Of a stretch of DNA of 64,000 bases, positions 14,216 to 24,022 are shown piece after piece; the first letter of the stretch is position 1, and the number at the start of each line of letters is the position of its first letter. A model generated the notes under the pieces. That model saw nothing but the letters and a program-made list of their open reading frames with translations. It ran no database searches and had not been told where the DNA came from. The translations under genes were made by a program, and so were the position numbers. Source of the DNA: Rhodovastum atsumiense (GTDB lineage Bacteria; Pseudomonadota; Alphaproteobacteria; Acetobacterales; Acetobacteraceae); assembly GCF_937425535.1 (NCBI RefSeq), contig NZ_OW485601.1:3269501-3333500 (forward strand), given 5' to 3'.

Positions 14216-14884
14216 ATGCAGTACGAGTGGAGCTTCGGCTTCCTCTGGCGCTATCAGGCGCTGTTCGTCACCGGGATCGAGGTGACGCTGGCCTATACCT
14301 TCGGCACCATCCTGCTCGGGCTGGTGCTGGGGCTGCTGATCGGCATGGCGCGGCTGTCGCGCTCGCGGCTGGTCAACTGGCCGTTGATCGCCTTCATCGA
14401 GGCGTTCCGCTGCACCCCGCTGCTGGTGCAGATCGTGTGGTTCTACTACGCGCTGCCGGTGCTGCTGGGGGTGCAGATCCCCGCGGTGGTGGCCGCGGTG
14501 GCGGTGCTGTCCTGCTACACTGCGGCCTTCTACGCCGAGATCTTCCGGGGCGGCATCGTCTCGATCGAGCAGGGGCAGTGGGACGCGGCGCGGGCGCTCG
14601 GGCTGGGGCGGTGGCAGTTGATGCGGCTGGTGGTGCTGCCGCAGGCGATCCGGCGGATGGTACCGCCCTTCATGAACCAGTCGATCATCCAGTTGAAGAA
14701 CACCTCGCTGGTCTCGGTCATCGCCGTGCCCGACCTGCTGTACCAGGGGCAACTGATCACCGCCGATACCTATCGTCCGCTGGAGACGTACACGATGGTG
14801 GCGGTGGTTTATTTCATTTTGCTGTTCCCGGCCACCTTGCTGGCGCAGTACTACGAGGGAAGGCTGGGCCGGGGGCCGAGGTAA
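14216..14884 (+). CDS. polar amino acid ABC transporter permease, HisM/GlnP family
   Basis: A 222-residue inner-membrane permease with about five helices. Family motifs: the N-terminal GIEVTLAYTFGTILLGL helix, IEAFRCTPLLVQIVWFYY, and the EAA coupling loop QWDAARALGLGRWQLMRLVVLPQA (quoted in parts as in the HisM family). It lies 21 nt after the binding-protein gene. A single permease could work as a homodimer. The matching ATP-binding gene is absent from this cluster; the ATPase may be encoded elsewhere. Confidence 0.9.
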   Translation: MQYEWSFGFLWRYQALFVTGIEVTLAYTFGTILLGLVLGLLIGMARLSRSRLVNWPLIAFIEAFRCTPLLVQIVWFYYALPVLLGVQIPAVVAAVAVLSCYTAAFYAEIFRGGIVSIEQGQWDAARALGLGRWQLMRLVVLPQAIRRMVPPFMNQSIIQLKNTSLVSVIAVPDLLYQGQLITADTYRPLETYTMVAVVYFILLFPATLLAQYYEGRLGRGPR

Positions 14885-15147
14885 AGGACCGGCCCGCTTC
14901 CGGTCGCGGCGGTCGCCGCCGTCGCGGCCGGGGAGGGCTGGTGTGAGGGGCCTTGTCCGGGCCTGCATTGTTTTGCAAGTGTATTGATATGCTTCCTTTC
15001 GGCCTTGAACCGAAGGGAGAATGAGTCGACCATGTCTGCGCGTGAACGGCACATGGCCCGGGTCCGGTTCGCCATGGTGTCCGGCGAGCGCTTGCCCCGT
15101 GTCCTGGCCAGAACGTGTGCAACGTCATCCCCCACACGGACATCCGG

Positions 15148-16587
15148 ATGGCCCCGACCCCGCCACCATCCCCTGCCAGGAAGTACCTGTCGGCGCTTCT
15201 GGTGACACTGTCCCTGCTGCCGGGATGGCCTGGCAGCGCCGCTACCGGACATGGCCGGGCGGGGGCGGGGGGAATCGGACCGGTTCGTTTCTGTGTCGAT
15301 CCGGACTGGGCGCCGTATGAGATCATCAACCAGGCTGGCATCCATGAAGGGATCGCCGCCGACCTGCTGAGGCTTGCCGCCGACCGCGCCGGCCTGAGGC
15401 TGCAGCTCGTGCCGACCCGGGACTGGGAGGACAGCATCGCCGCGTCCAGGCGCGGCGACTGCGACCTGCTCAGTTTCCTCAACCGGACGCCGAAGCGTGA
15501 CGAATGGCTGGTCTTCACCGAACCGATCTTCATCGACACGAATGTCATCATCACCCGCGAAGAGCATCTCTACGTCGATGACCTGGCCGCCCTGTCCCAC
15601 GAAACCATCGTGCTGCCGAAAGGAACTTCCATCGAGGAGGGCGTCCGGCGGGACTTCCCGAATCTGAGCGTCATCACCACCGAAAGCGAGGCCGATGCCT
15701 TCGCCATGGTGTCGGGCCGCAAGGCCGACATGACCATGCGGTCGCTGACGATCGCGGTCTACACCATCAAGAAGGAGGGCTGGTTCAACCTGAAGATCTC
15801 GGGGCAGGTGCCGGGCTACGAAAACCGGCTGCGGGTGGGCGTGCGCAAGGATCGCGCCGGCTTGCGCGATATCCTGAACCGGGGGATCGCGACCATCACG
15901 CCGCAGGAGCGCAACCAGATCGCCAACCGGCATGTGGCGATCAACGTGCATACCGGCATCGACTACGGGCTGATCCGCAACATCGTGCTGGCCTTCCTGG
16001 CGATCCTGTCGGGCGGCCTGGCCTGGGCGATGCGGCTGCGCCAGGCCAATGCCCGGCTGCGGCTCATGTCCCGGACGGATCGCCTGACGGAGCTGTGCAA
16101 CCGGGCCGCGCTGGACGCCCTGCTCGGCGAGGAAATCGGGCGATGTGCGCGACAGGGACGTGCCCTTTCGGTCATCATGCTCGACCTCGACCATTTCAAG
16201 GCGGTCAACGACCGGTTCGGACACCTGATGGGCGACCGGGTTCTGGTTGCCTTCACGAAGATCATCAAGGCGACCATCCGGAAGACCGATACGGTGGGAC
16301 GCTGGGGCGGCGAGGAGTTCCTGGTCCTGTGCCCCGGAACCGGCGCCGCCGAGGCACTGGCCATGGCGGACCATCTCTGCGCCGCGGTCCGGGGCCATGC
16401 CTTCGAGACGGGATGGCGGCACACGGTCAGCGCCGGTGTTTCGACCCTGCAGGGGAGCGATACCCGGGATGCCTTGTTGCACCGTGCCGACATGGCCCTG
16501 TACCGGGCCAAGAATGGAGGGCGCGACCGTGCCTGCGCCGCTGCCGGCGCGCCTGTGTTCATGTCGGCGCAGCATGGCCAGAATTGA
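15148..16587 (+). CDS. membrane diguanylate cyclase with periplasmic solute-binding sensor domain
   Basis: About 479 residues. A signal peptide (YLSALLVTLSLLPGWPG) is followed by an SBP_bac_3-like periplasmic domain (starting CVDPDWAPYEI), one membrane helix (about 274-296) and a GGDEF domain. The active-site loop is GGEEF at about 387-391, which is catalytically competent, and the inhibitory I-site RKTD lies exactly five residues before it, so product feedback by c-di-GMP is expected. The domain order implies that binding of a small solute in the periplasm changes c-di-GMP synthesis. The start is uncertain: this ATG or an upstream GTG at 15115; neither has a clear ribosome-binding site. The preceding 260 bp contain no other gene. 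Confidence 0.87.
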   Translation: MAPTPPPSPARKYLSALLVTLSLLPGWPGSAATGHGRAGAGGIGPVRFCVDPDWAPYEIINQAGIHEGIAADLLRLAADRAGLRLQLVPTRDWEDSIAASRRGDCDLLSFLNRTPKRDEWLVFTEPIFIDTNVIITREEHLYVDDLAALSHETIVLPKGTSIEEGVRRDFPNLSVITTESEADAFAMVSGRKADMTMRSLTIAVYTIKKEGWFNLKISGQVPGYENRLRVGVRKDRAGLRDILNRGIATITPQERNQIANRHVAINVHTGIDYGLIRNIVLAFLAILSGGLAWAMRLRQANARLRLMSRTDRLTELCNRAALDALLGEEIGRCARQGRALSVIMLDLDHFKAVNDRFGHLMGDRVLVAFTKIIKATIRKTDTVGRWGGEEFLVLCPGTGAAEALAMADHLCAAVRGHAFETGWRHTVSAGVSTLQGSDTRDALLHRADMALYRAKNGGRDRACAAAGAPVFMSAQHGQN

Positions 16588-16817
16588 TGATGGTTGCCCG
16601 CCGTGGATATTTCGGGAGCAGATAATATAAGCAAATAAAAATACACCAATAGGTTGCGTTTTTCGTTGACATCTTGCCCGTTAATTGGCGATTCAGCGCC
16701 TGGACTTCGCAGGTGCGCGGATCGACCGGCATGGCGCTGGATCGGTTCATGTCCGCGGTCAGCCGTTCGCGAAGCGGGGGATGAGTTGCAGACCAAGCTG
16801 TCGCCACGGTGGATGGC

Positions 16818-17456
16818 ATGAGCGATCTGGTGATCACGCCGGCCGGAGCCGCGCCCATGCCATTCCCGCAACAACAGGCCAGGCGGCCCGCCGTCGAAGA
16901 AGGGGGGCTGTCCTTCCGCGACGTGCTGTCGGCGCTCAACCCGCTGCAGTACGTTCCCGTGGCCGGCACGATCTACCGTGCCCTGACCGGGGACCAGATC
17001 CCGGAGGCGATGCGGCGGGTGGGGTCGATCGTCGTCAGCGGCCTGCTCGGCGGGCCGATCGGGGCTGCCATCAATCTTGCCACCGTGGCGGCGGAAAAGG
17101 CCGCCGGCATCGATCTCGACGGAGTCGGCCAGACCATCGTGGCCGCGCTGGATCCCACCGGCGCCCCCGCCACGGACGAGCCGGCGAACCGGTCCATGGA
17201 GACGGCGGCTGAGTCGAACGACCTTGCAGCGCCCTGGTCGGTGGCCCAGCTCGCGGCGTACGGGGTCAGTTCCGACAGCGACGGCATTCTGCGGCTCGGC
17301 AGGCTGAGCGGAGCGGACGTGCTGAATGATCTGCAGCTCTCGCGCATGCACGGAGAAACCGGCGTCGCCGGGGGCAGCGCCGCGCCGGTGATGGACGAGG
17401 GCGACCTGCCGGATTTCCGGATGGCGCAGACCGCCTACGAGCGGCTGTTCGGCTGA
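16818..17456 (+). CDS. conserved hypothetical protein with Gly/Ala-rich hydrophobic segment
   Basis: A 212-residue protein that I do not recognise. It has a hydrophobic middle (about 55-100, including GSIVVSGLLGGPIGAAINLA) that could insert in a membrane or pack as helices, and an acidic C-terminal half ending in FRMAQTAYERLFG. There is no signal peptide. A GTG at 16809 is an alternative start, 9 nt upstream. The preceding region (16588-16817) is AT-rich near 16610-16690 and includes TTGACA at 16666, a possible -35 element, without an obvious -10. A strong hairpin follows the gene. Confidence 0.65.
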   Translation: MSDLVITPAGAAPMPFPQQQARRPAVEEGGLSFRDVLSALNPLQYVPVAGTIYRALTGDQIPEAMRRVGSIVVSGLLGGPIGAAINLATVAAEKAAGIDLDGVGQTIVAALDPTGAPATDEPANRSMETAAESNDLAAPWSVAQLAAYGVSSDSDGILRLGRLSGADVLNDLQLSRMHGETGVAGGSAAPVMDEGDLPDFRMAQTAYERLFG

Positions 17457-17468
17457 GCTTTGCCGATC

Positions 17469-17498
17469 CCGGCTTCACCCTCGCCAGGGTGAAGCCGG
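17469..17498. terminator. bidirectional hairpin terminator between convergent genes
   Basis: A perfect 13-bp stem (CCGGCTTCACCCT and its complement) around the loop CGCC, placed between the stop of a rightward gene (17456) and the stop of the leftward CYTH-CHAD gene (17513). There is no clear T-run on either side, but position and stability suit shared termination. Confidence 0.65.
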
Positions 17499-17512
17499 AT
17501 GCGGCATGCGGG

Positions 17513-19042
17513 CTATGTCGGCAGTTGCACAGTCTTGAAGGCATTCCAGCCATCAGGCAGATGCTTCAGTGCCCGCGCGCGGCGCGCCTGCGCCCAGTTC
17601 GCCAGGGCAGCGATCGCGGGGGCGAGCGCGGCAACACGATCCTCGCCCAGTTCCTCGCCCATCCGCACCGCCATGGTGCCGTCGTTGAGGGCGCCGAGCT
17701 GTTCCTGCAGCGCCTTGCAGCCGCGCAGATACGCCTTCACCTGCTTGCGCCGGTGCAGCGGCGCCATGAACTCGATGCCGTAGCGGAGCTTCTTGAGCGA
17801 TTTGCGCAGGGCGTGCAGCTCCTCCGCGGTGCGTCCGCGGATGTGCCGGCCACGCCGCAGCGCCTTGCGCGCGAGCCGCGCTTCCAGCAGGGGGGCGAGA
17901 TCGGCCATCAGCAACTGCATCGCTTCCCGTGAGGGCGGGGCGGCGAGCGTCGCCGCGTCCTCGGCCCAGGCGGCCAGGCCGAGCACGAGCGAGGTGAAGG
18001 CCGGGCCGTTCAGCTCCGCCACCACCTCGCGATGGGCCTCGTCCCGCCGGGCTTCGGCCGGGCCGCGCAGCAGGTCGAGCAAGGAGGCGGGCACCCCGTC
18101 TTCCCCGGCCGCCACCAGGGTTTCCGCGCAGAACACGTCCCAGTCCCGCGCCTCGCCGAGGACCCTGCCGATGCGCCGCAGTTCCGCGGTGAAACGGGCC
18201 TCGGCATGCGGCTCGAGATGCGGGCGGAACAGGGCCAGCACGGCGCGCAGGCGACGGATCGCCACGCGCATGTGATGGATCCCCTCGATCTCGCCGATCA
18301 GCGCCGCGGGCTGGTTGGCCAGCAGATTGGCCAGGGAGGTGGCGACGATGTGGCGGAAGGCGACGGCGGCGGTGACGTCGGGTTCCAGCCGGATGTCCGG
18401 CTGCTTCACCGGGCCACGCGTCCGGCCGGTGCGCAGGCGCCAGCCGCGATCCGCCTTGCTTTCCGCCCCCAGCGTCAGTTGCAGGCTGCTTTGCAACGCC
18501 GTGGCGAGGCGATAGAGCGACGCGGCCGACCCATCCTTGAGTTCGAGCTCCAGTTCGCGCACCTCCTCGGTGGCCTCGCCCGCCCGGATGACCCCGAGAT
18601 CCAGCGCGGCTTCGATGGTGGCATCGTCGATCCGGACGATGTAGGTGGTCCGCTGGATCTCGCTGGTGAAGACCGCCCCGAGTTCGTCGCGATGGCTCAG
18701 TTTCGTGCCAAGCGGCGTTTCGGCGAGGCAGCGCAGGTCGGGGACTTCCCCGTGCACCGGCCATTCCCATTCGGCCCGGCCGAACGCCGTCGCGGTGGCG
18801 CTGGGCAGCTTCAGGGTCTGCACGCGCTGCTCGCCGCGGCGACGCACGCGCAGCGAGGCGGCGCCCGCTCGCAGCCGGCAATCCGGCGTGTCGAAATAGG
18901 TGGTGACCTCGCTGCGCGTCTGCGGCGGCGTGGTGCCATCGGCGCGCAGGGCGGGATGATTCGCGAGCTCCGTCTCCGCCCCCGTGGGGACGCTGAACTT
19001 GATCTCCAGCTCGATCGGTTGGGACTGTTGCTCGTCGTTCAT
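17513..19042 (-). CDS. CYTH and CHAD domain protein
   Basis: A 509-residue cytoplasmic protein. The N-terminal CYTH domain (about 8-205) opens with the signature ELEIKFSVP and carries the alternating charged residues that bind triphosphate and metal in the tunnel, e.g. TYFDTPDCRLRAGAASLRVRR (in parts). The C-terminal CHAD domain (about 225-500) is helical and rich in His/Arg, with HHMRVAIRRLRAVLALFR-type helices and LHALRKSLKKLRYGIEF, which bind polyphosphate. The pair suggests inorganic triphosphatase activity targeted to polyphosphate. It is monocistronic, convergent with the gene on its left and divergent from the kdp operon. Confidence 0.93.
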   Translation of the reverse strand: MNDEQQSQPIELEIKFSVPTGAETELANHPALRADGTTPPQTRSEVTTYFDTPDCRLRAGAASLRVRRRGEQRVQTLKLPSATATAFGRAEWEWPVHGEVPDLRCLAETPLGTKLSHRDELGAVFTSEIQRTTYIVRIDDATIEAALDLGVIRAGEATEEVRELELELKDGSAASLYRLATALQSSLQLTLGAESKADRGWRLRTGRTRGPVKQPDIRLEPDVTAAVAFRHIVATSLANLLANQPAALIGEIEGIHHMRVAIRRLRAVLALFRPHLEPHAEARFTAELRRIGRVLGEARDWDVFCAETLVAAGEDGVPASLLDLLRGPAEARRDEAHREVVAELNGPAFTSLVLGLAAWAEDAATLAAPPSREAMQLLMADLAPLLEARLARKALRRGRHIRGRTAEELHALRKSLKKLRYGIEFMAPLHRRKQVKAYLRGCKALQEQLGALNDGTMAVRMGEELGEDRVAALAPAIAALANWAQARRARALKHLPDGWNAFKTVQLPT

Positions 19043-19289
19043 GGCAGGCCAACGCTCCGTGTCCGTGAACGATGCTTAGCCAATCCCTTGTAGGAACGAA
19101 ACCTCGGCCGAGGCGCTTTTGTCGTGGCGGATGCCAGGGAGACGCGCCGGAAAGCTGTTTGCTTTCAGTTTTATGAACGCTACGCGTGGGCGAATCCTAT
19201 GAGATTCATATGCCCGTCGCACGGGCTCCCTCTCGAATTCCTATGCGGTCCTGCCGAGCTTGGCGGGGTTCACCATTCGGGGGAATCCC

Positions 19290-19373
19290 ATGCCTGACCT
19301 GCTGTTCATGGTCGCAGGCGTCGCCTTCCTGGTGCTTTGCTTTGGCTACGCCCTGGCCTGCAACGATCTGTAG
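19290..19373 (+). CDS. 27-residue membrane micropeptide upstream of kdpF
   Basis: An ATG opens a 27-codon frame encoding a single membrane helix (about 5-22: LFMVAGVAFLVLCFGYAL) with a short tail ACNDL. It ends 12 nt before kdpF. Small one-helix frames with an AC(D/E)RL-like tail are, to my recollection, often found just before kdpF in proteobacteria, which supports translation. Its start follows GGGGGAATCCC, a weak ribosome-binding site. It may be an accessory subunit of the Kdp complex; that is inference. Confidence 0.6.
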   Translation: MPDLLFMVAGVAFLVLCFGYALACNDL

Positions 19374-19385
19374 GAAGACCGCGTC

Positions 19386-19475
19386 ATGACACTCGACCAT
19401 GTGTTGGCCGCGCTCGTCGCGACCGGCCTGTTCGTCTACCTGGTATGGGCGCTGCTGCGTCCCGAGCGGTTCTGA
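19386..19475 (+). CDS. kdpF: potassium-transporting ATPase subunit KdpF
   Basis: A 29-residue single-helix membrane peptide, [18 protein letters not shown] with the conserved ending LLRPERF. KdpF stabilises the KdpFABC complex through lipid-like contacts. Length and the RPE-x-F tail match the family. It lies 12 nt after the preceding micropeptide and 7 nt before kdpA. Confidence 0.92.
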   Translation: MTLDHVLAALVATGLFVYLVWALLRPERF

Positions 19476-19482
19476 GCGCGCC

Positions 19483-21192
19483 ATGACCCTCAACGGATGG
19501 GTTCAGATCGCGCTGTTCGGCGCGCTGGTGATTGCGTTGACCGCGCCTGTCGGGGCGTACCTCACCGCTGTCGTCGAGGGGCGCCGCACCCTGCTCTCGC
19601 CGGTGCTGGGGCCGTTGGAACGCGGGCTCTATGCCCTTGCCGGCATCGACCCGGCGCGCGAGCAGGGCTGGCTGGCCTATGCCGCCGCCATGCTGGCCTT
19701 CAAGGTCGCGGGCCTCGTCCTGCTTTATGCGCTGCTGCGCCTGCAGGACCTGCTGCCGTTCAATCCGGATGGGCAGTCTGCCGTGGCCCCGGATCTCGCC
19801 TTCAACACCGCCGTCAGCTTCCTGACCAACACCAACTGGCAGAGCTACGGCGGCGAGACGACGATGTCCTACTTTTCGCAGATGGCCGGGCTCACCGTGC
19901 AGAACTTCGTCTCGGCCGCCGCGGGCATCGCCATCGCGGTTGCCGTGGTGCGTGGCTTCGCCCGCCGCTCCGCCGCCACCATCGGCAATTTCTGGGCCGA
20001 CCTGGTGCGCATCACGTTGTACGTGCTGCTGCCGCTCTCGCTGGTGATCGCGCTGGTGTTCGTCTGGCAGGGCGTGCCGCAGACGCTCGGCGGCGCGGTG
20101 GGCGCCACCACGCTGGAAGGGGCGAAGCAGGTCATCGCGCTCGGCCCGGTCGCCTCGCAGGAAGCGATCAAGATGCTCGGCACCAATGGCGGCGGTTTCT
20201 TCAACGCCAATTCCGCGCATCCCTTCGAGAACCCGACGGCGCTGACCAATCTGATCCAGATGCTCGCCATCTTCACGATCGGCGCTGGCCTGACCTCCAT
20301 GTTCGGGCGCATGGTCGGCGACCGGCGCCAGGGCTGGGCGGTGTTCGCCGCCATGTTCGTGCTGTTCGCCGCCGGCGTGGCGGTCGCCTACTGGTCGGAG
20401 GCGCAGGGCAATCCGCTGCTGACCGCGCTCGGCGTCGATCCGGCGATGGGCAACATGGAAGGCAAGGAGGTGCGCTTCGGCACCGCGCTCTCGGCGCTGT
20501 TCGCCACCGTTACCACCGATGCCTCCTGCGGCGCGGTCAACGCCATGCACGAGAGCTTCCTGCCGCTCGGCGGCGCGGTGCCGCTGGTCAACATGATGCT
20601 GGGCGAGATCATCTTCGGTGGCGTCGGCTCCGGCCTGTATGGCTTCCTGCTGTTCGCCATCGTCGCCGTGTTCGTCGCCGGGCTGATGGTCGGCCGCACG
20701 CCGGAATATCTCGGCAAGAAGATCGAGGCGAAGGAGGTCAAGATGACCATGCTCGCCATCCTCTCCCTGCCACTGGCGATCCTCGGATTCACTGCCTTCG
20801 CCGTGGTGCTGCCCGGGGCCGCGGCCGCGATCTCCGCCCCCGGCCCGCACGGCTTCACCGAGGCGCTCTATGCCTATACCTCCGCCGCCGCCAACAACGG
20901 CAGCGCCTTCGCCGGGCTTTCGGCCAACACGCCGTGGTGGAACGTCACGCTTGCCTTCGGCATGCTGATCGGGCGCTTCTTCGTCATCATTCCGGCGCTG
21001 GCCATCGCCGGTTCGCTCGCCGCCAAGAAGACGCTGCCGCCATCCGCCGGCACCTTCCCCACGCATGGCCCGCTGTTCGTCGGCCTTGTCGTTGGTGTCA
21101 TCCTGATCGTCGGCGGGCTGACCTTCTTCCCCGCCCTTGCCCTCGGTCCGCTGGTCGAGCACGTCGCGCTCGCCAGCGGCAGCCAGTTCTGA
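19483..21192 (+). CDS. kdpA: potassium-transporting ATPase subunit KdpA
   Basis: A 569-residue inner-membrane potassium channel subunit of the high-affinity Kdp pump, related to K+ channels with four M1-P-M2 repeats. Selectivity-loop segments are visible, including [30 protein letters not shown] and [15 protein letters not shown], and the late loop AAANNGSAF. Length is close to the family norm (about 560). The ATG at 19483 gives the canonical N-terminus. It is cotranscribed with kdpF and kdpB; 10 nt separate it from kdpB. Confidence 0.97.
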   Translation: MTLNGWVQIALFGALVIALTAPVGAYLTAVVEGRRTLLSPVLGPLERGLYALAGIDPAREQGWLAYAAAMLAFKVAGLVLLYALLRLQDLLPFNPDGQSAVAPDLAFNTAVSFLTNTNWQSYGGETTMSYFSQMAGLTVQNFVSAAAGIAIAVAVVRGFARRSAATIGNFWADLVRITLYVLLPLSLVIALVFVWQGVPQTLGGAVGATTLEGAKQVIALGPVASQEAIKMLGTNGGGFFNANSAHPFENPTALTNLIQMLAIFTIGAGLTSMFGRMVGDRRQGWAVFAAMFVLFAAGVAVAYWSEAQGNPLLTALGVDPAMGNMEGKEVRFGTALSALFATVTTDASCGAVNAMHESFLPLGGAVPLVNMMLGEIIFGGVGSGLYGFLLFAIVAVFVAGLMVGRTPEYLGKKIEAKEVKMTMLAILSLPLAILGFTAFAVVLPGAAAAISAPGPHGFTEALYAYTSAAANNGSAFAGLSANTPWWNVTLAFGMLIGRFFVIIPALAIAGSLAAKKTLPPSAGTFPTHGPLFVGLVVGVILIVGGLTFFPALALGPLVEHVALASGSQF

Positions 21193-21202
21193 GGCCCCCG
21201 CC

Positions 21203-23329
<2,127 letters not shown>

Positions 23330-23340
23330 GGAGAGTCGTC

Positions 23341-23934
23341 ATGTTCAGCCAATTCCGTCCCGCGATCGTGCTGATGCTGGCCCTGACCGTCATCACCGGG
23401 ATTGCCTATCCGCTCGCCGTCACCGGCATCGCCCAGGCGGTGTTTCCGCATCAGGCCAATGGCAGCCTGATCGAGCGTGACGGGCGGGTGCTCGGCTCGG
23501 CGCTGATCGGCCAGGCGTTCAAGGAGGATCGTTACTTCCATGGCCGCCCGTCGGCGACCACCACGACGGACCCGAACGACCCGACCAGGACCGTGCCGCT
23601 GCCCTACAACGCGGCCAATTCGGGCGGTTCCAACCTTGCGCCCACCGCGAAGGCGCTGGTCGAGCGGGTCCGCGACGACGTGGCGGCGGTGCGGGAAGGG
23701 GACATGCCGGTTCCCGCTGACCTGGTCACCACCTCGGCCAGCGGGCTTGATCCCGATATCTCGCCCGCGGCGGCGGCTTTCCAGGTGGCAAGGGTGGCGA
23801 AAGCCCGCGGCCTGCCGGAAGATCGGGTGCGGGGGCTGATCGCGGGGGCGGCCAGCGAGCGCATGTTCGGTGTGCTGGGGGAGCGGCGGGTCAACGTGCT
23901 GGCGCTCAATCTGGCGCTGGACGCGTTACAATGA
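23341..23934 (+). CDS. kdpC: potassium-transporting ATPase subunit KdpC
   Basis: A 197-residue subunit with one N-terminal membrane helix and a soluble periplasmic domain. Family features are [45 protein letters not shown] and [11 protein letters not shown] (in the usual order), plus the C-terminal [11 protein letters not shown]. It has the ribosome-binding site GGAGAG upstream of its ATG. A triple hairpin separates it from kdpD. Confidence 0.96.
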   Translation: MFSQFRPAIVLMLALTVITGIAYPLAVTGIAQAVFPHQANGSLIERDGRVLGSALIGQAFKEDRYFHGRPSATTTTDPNDPTRTVPLPYNAANSGGSNLAPTAKALVERVRDDVAAVREGDMPVPADLVTTSASGLDPDISPAAAAFQVARVAKARGLPEDRVRGLIAGAASERMFGVLGERRVNVLALNLALDALQ

Positions 23935-23941
23935 CCGGGAT

Positions 23942-24013
23942 CCAAGGGCCTCTGGCCCTTGGTGGAGGTCCAGGAGGCAAAGCCTCCTGGCGGGGCCCGG
24001 GGCAGCGCCCCGG
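23942..24013. repeat. triple-hairpin extragenic repeat between kdpC and kdpD
   Basis: Three perfect stem-loops in tandem: CCAAGGGCC-TCT-GGCCCTTGG (23942-23962), CCAGGAGGC-AAA-GCCTCCTGG (23970-23990) and CCGGGGC-AGC-GCCCCGG (23997-24013). They fill almost the whole 88-bp gap. The layout resembles a dispersed extragenic repeat that I recall from Acetobacteraceae genomes. In the mRNA it could attenuate kdpDE relative to kdpFABC or stabilise the upstream transcript. Confidence 0.75.
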
Positions 24014-24022
24014 AATTGCCTG

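Noticed and set aside
15021-15320. Open frame with a fair ribosome-binding site just before the diguanylate cyclase
   Set aside because: It is in a different frame, overlaps the signal-peptide region of the cyclase and has no family features. A frameshifted longer N-terminus was considered, but nothing in the translation supports it.
23935-24022. Hairpin cluster considered as a CRISPR or transcription attenuator with leader peptide
   Set aside because: The three stems differ in sequence and there are no spacers; no leader reading frame with regulatory codons is visible.
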